Positions 63,674 to 64,000 of a stretch of DNA of 64,000 nucleotides are shown here, one piece after another. Positions within the stretch are counted from its first letter, which is position 1, and each line of letters starts with the position of its first letter. Below the pieces are notes generated by a model. That model made no database searches. It saw nothing but the letters and a program-made list of their open reading frames with translations, and was not told where the DNA came from. A program made the position numbers and the translations under genes. Source of the stretch: JABMRP01 sp964444795 (GTDB taxonomy: Bacteria > Planctomycetota > Planctomycetia > Pirellulales > Thermoguttaceae); NCBI GenBank assembly GCA_964444795.1, contig CAYUIQ010000006.1, positions 1 through 64,000 on the forward strand. Reading direction: 5' to 3'.

Positions 63674-64000
63674 GTGTCTTCGATCGTTGAATGTGCGTGT
63701 GGCGCCGCGGTGCGTCTGCCCGATGAGCGGAAGAACCGCTCGCTTCGTTGTCCACAATGCAAGACGATGCTAGCGCTGACGGCAAAGGCCGAGGTTCTTT
63801 CGCCGACCCCACACAGATCGCATCCCGGCGAAGCGACATGCCCGACTTGTCAGTCCGCCGTGAAAACGTCGGAGCCTGTCGTGACTTGCCCCGACTGCGA
63901 TCAAGTTCACCATCATGACTGCTGGGCGGAGGTGGGCGGCTGTGCCACTTACGGTTGCCCCCAGGCTCCGGTCCTGGAAAAACCCGGCGCGGATGCCCAG
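63674..64000 (+). CDS. Zinc-ribbon and RING-finger protein, cut by window edge
   Basis: The visible 109 residues run off the right edge in frame. They contain an N-terminal zinc ribbon (Cys7, Cys9, Cys26, Cys29) and then a bacterial RING-like finger: Cys56, Cys59, Cys72, Cys75, His80/81, Cys83, Cys90, Cys95. This is the cross-brace spacing of prokaryotic RING families, found with E1, E2 and JAB genes. The GTG at 63674 follows GAGAGTGAGG by 13 nt. It could be an E3-like factor that links the ubiquitin-like protein to targets, but the rest of the gene is needed. Confidence 0.75.
   Translation, partial: MSSIVECACGAAVRLPDERKNRSLRCPQCKTMLALTAKAEVLSPTPHRSHPGEATCPTCQSAVKTSEPVVTCPDCDQVHHHDCWAEVGGCATYGCPQAPVLEKPGADAQ

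Overview
The window looks like chromosomal DNA of a member of the Planctomycetota, probably Pirellulales-like. It is GC-rich and carries several hallmark families: secreted PQQ-type beta-propeller proteins, a sulfatase, SHD1 and DUF4159 domains, giant TPR proteins beside ExbB/ExbD, an unusual DnaJ-like N-terminal domain, and many short palindromic intergenic repeats. The species assignment is inference from gene content only.

Left end (1-14.2 kb, + strand): a tightly packed cluster encodes the C-terminus of an unknown basic protein, a 1387-aa membrane protein with a GAP1-like (GTPase-associated protein 1) N-terminus, a membrane-anchored helical protein, a TerY-like vWA protein, a J-like/vWA fusion protein, a PP2C phosphatase, a zinc-ribbon membrane protein and a lipoprotein. 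This resembles the phosphorylation-controlled vWA/PP2C signalling or conflict loci of bacteria. A 242-bp MITE-like element lies between the last two genes.

14.2-22.4 kb (- strand): housekeeping and metabolic genes, namely tRNA-dihydrouridine synthase, SDR oxidoreductase, 6-phosphogluconate dehydrogenase, a HAD hydrolase, a PPi-type phosphofructokinase, a small HPt-like protein and a large thioredoxin-domain protein. A tRNA-Ile(GAT) with a good sigma70-type promoter follows on the + strand.

22.9-38.9 kb: secreted beta-propeller proteins on both strands (two PQQ-like and one WD40-SHD1 on +; one PQQ-like on -), a Dabb protein, a family 32/43-like glycosidase, a receiver-PAS-GAF-histidine kinase, a sugar-isomerase-like TIM barrel, a GH38-like mannosidase and a TPR protein.

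39-54.5 kb (- strand): a long operon with a GATase-like/HEAT protein, two TPR proteins (792 and 2425 aa) that share an unusual beta-domain, ExbB, two ExbD proteins, a small membrane protein and a DUF4159 protein. It looks like a proton-motive-force-driven envelope machine with very large periplasmic partners.

55-58.5 kb (+ strand): a lipoprotein joining a chagasin-type protease inhibitor domain to a YbaY-like domain, a tandem DsrC/TusE protein and a sulfatase.

Right end (58.8-64 kb, + strand): a compact ubiquitin-like locus: a YukD-like ubiquitin fold protein, an E1/ThiF-like adenylyltransferase overlapping it, a membrane-anchored JAB (JAMM) peptidase with an apparent in-frame TAG near its end, a multi-TM FHA protein, a double zinc-ribbon membrane protein and the start of a zinc-ribbon/RING protein cut by the window edge. 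This is the strongest candidate for a poorly described system. The left and right clusters share a phospho-signalling theme (PP2C, FHA) and the same TAGGGAC-type short repeat, but nothing here proves a link.
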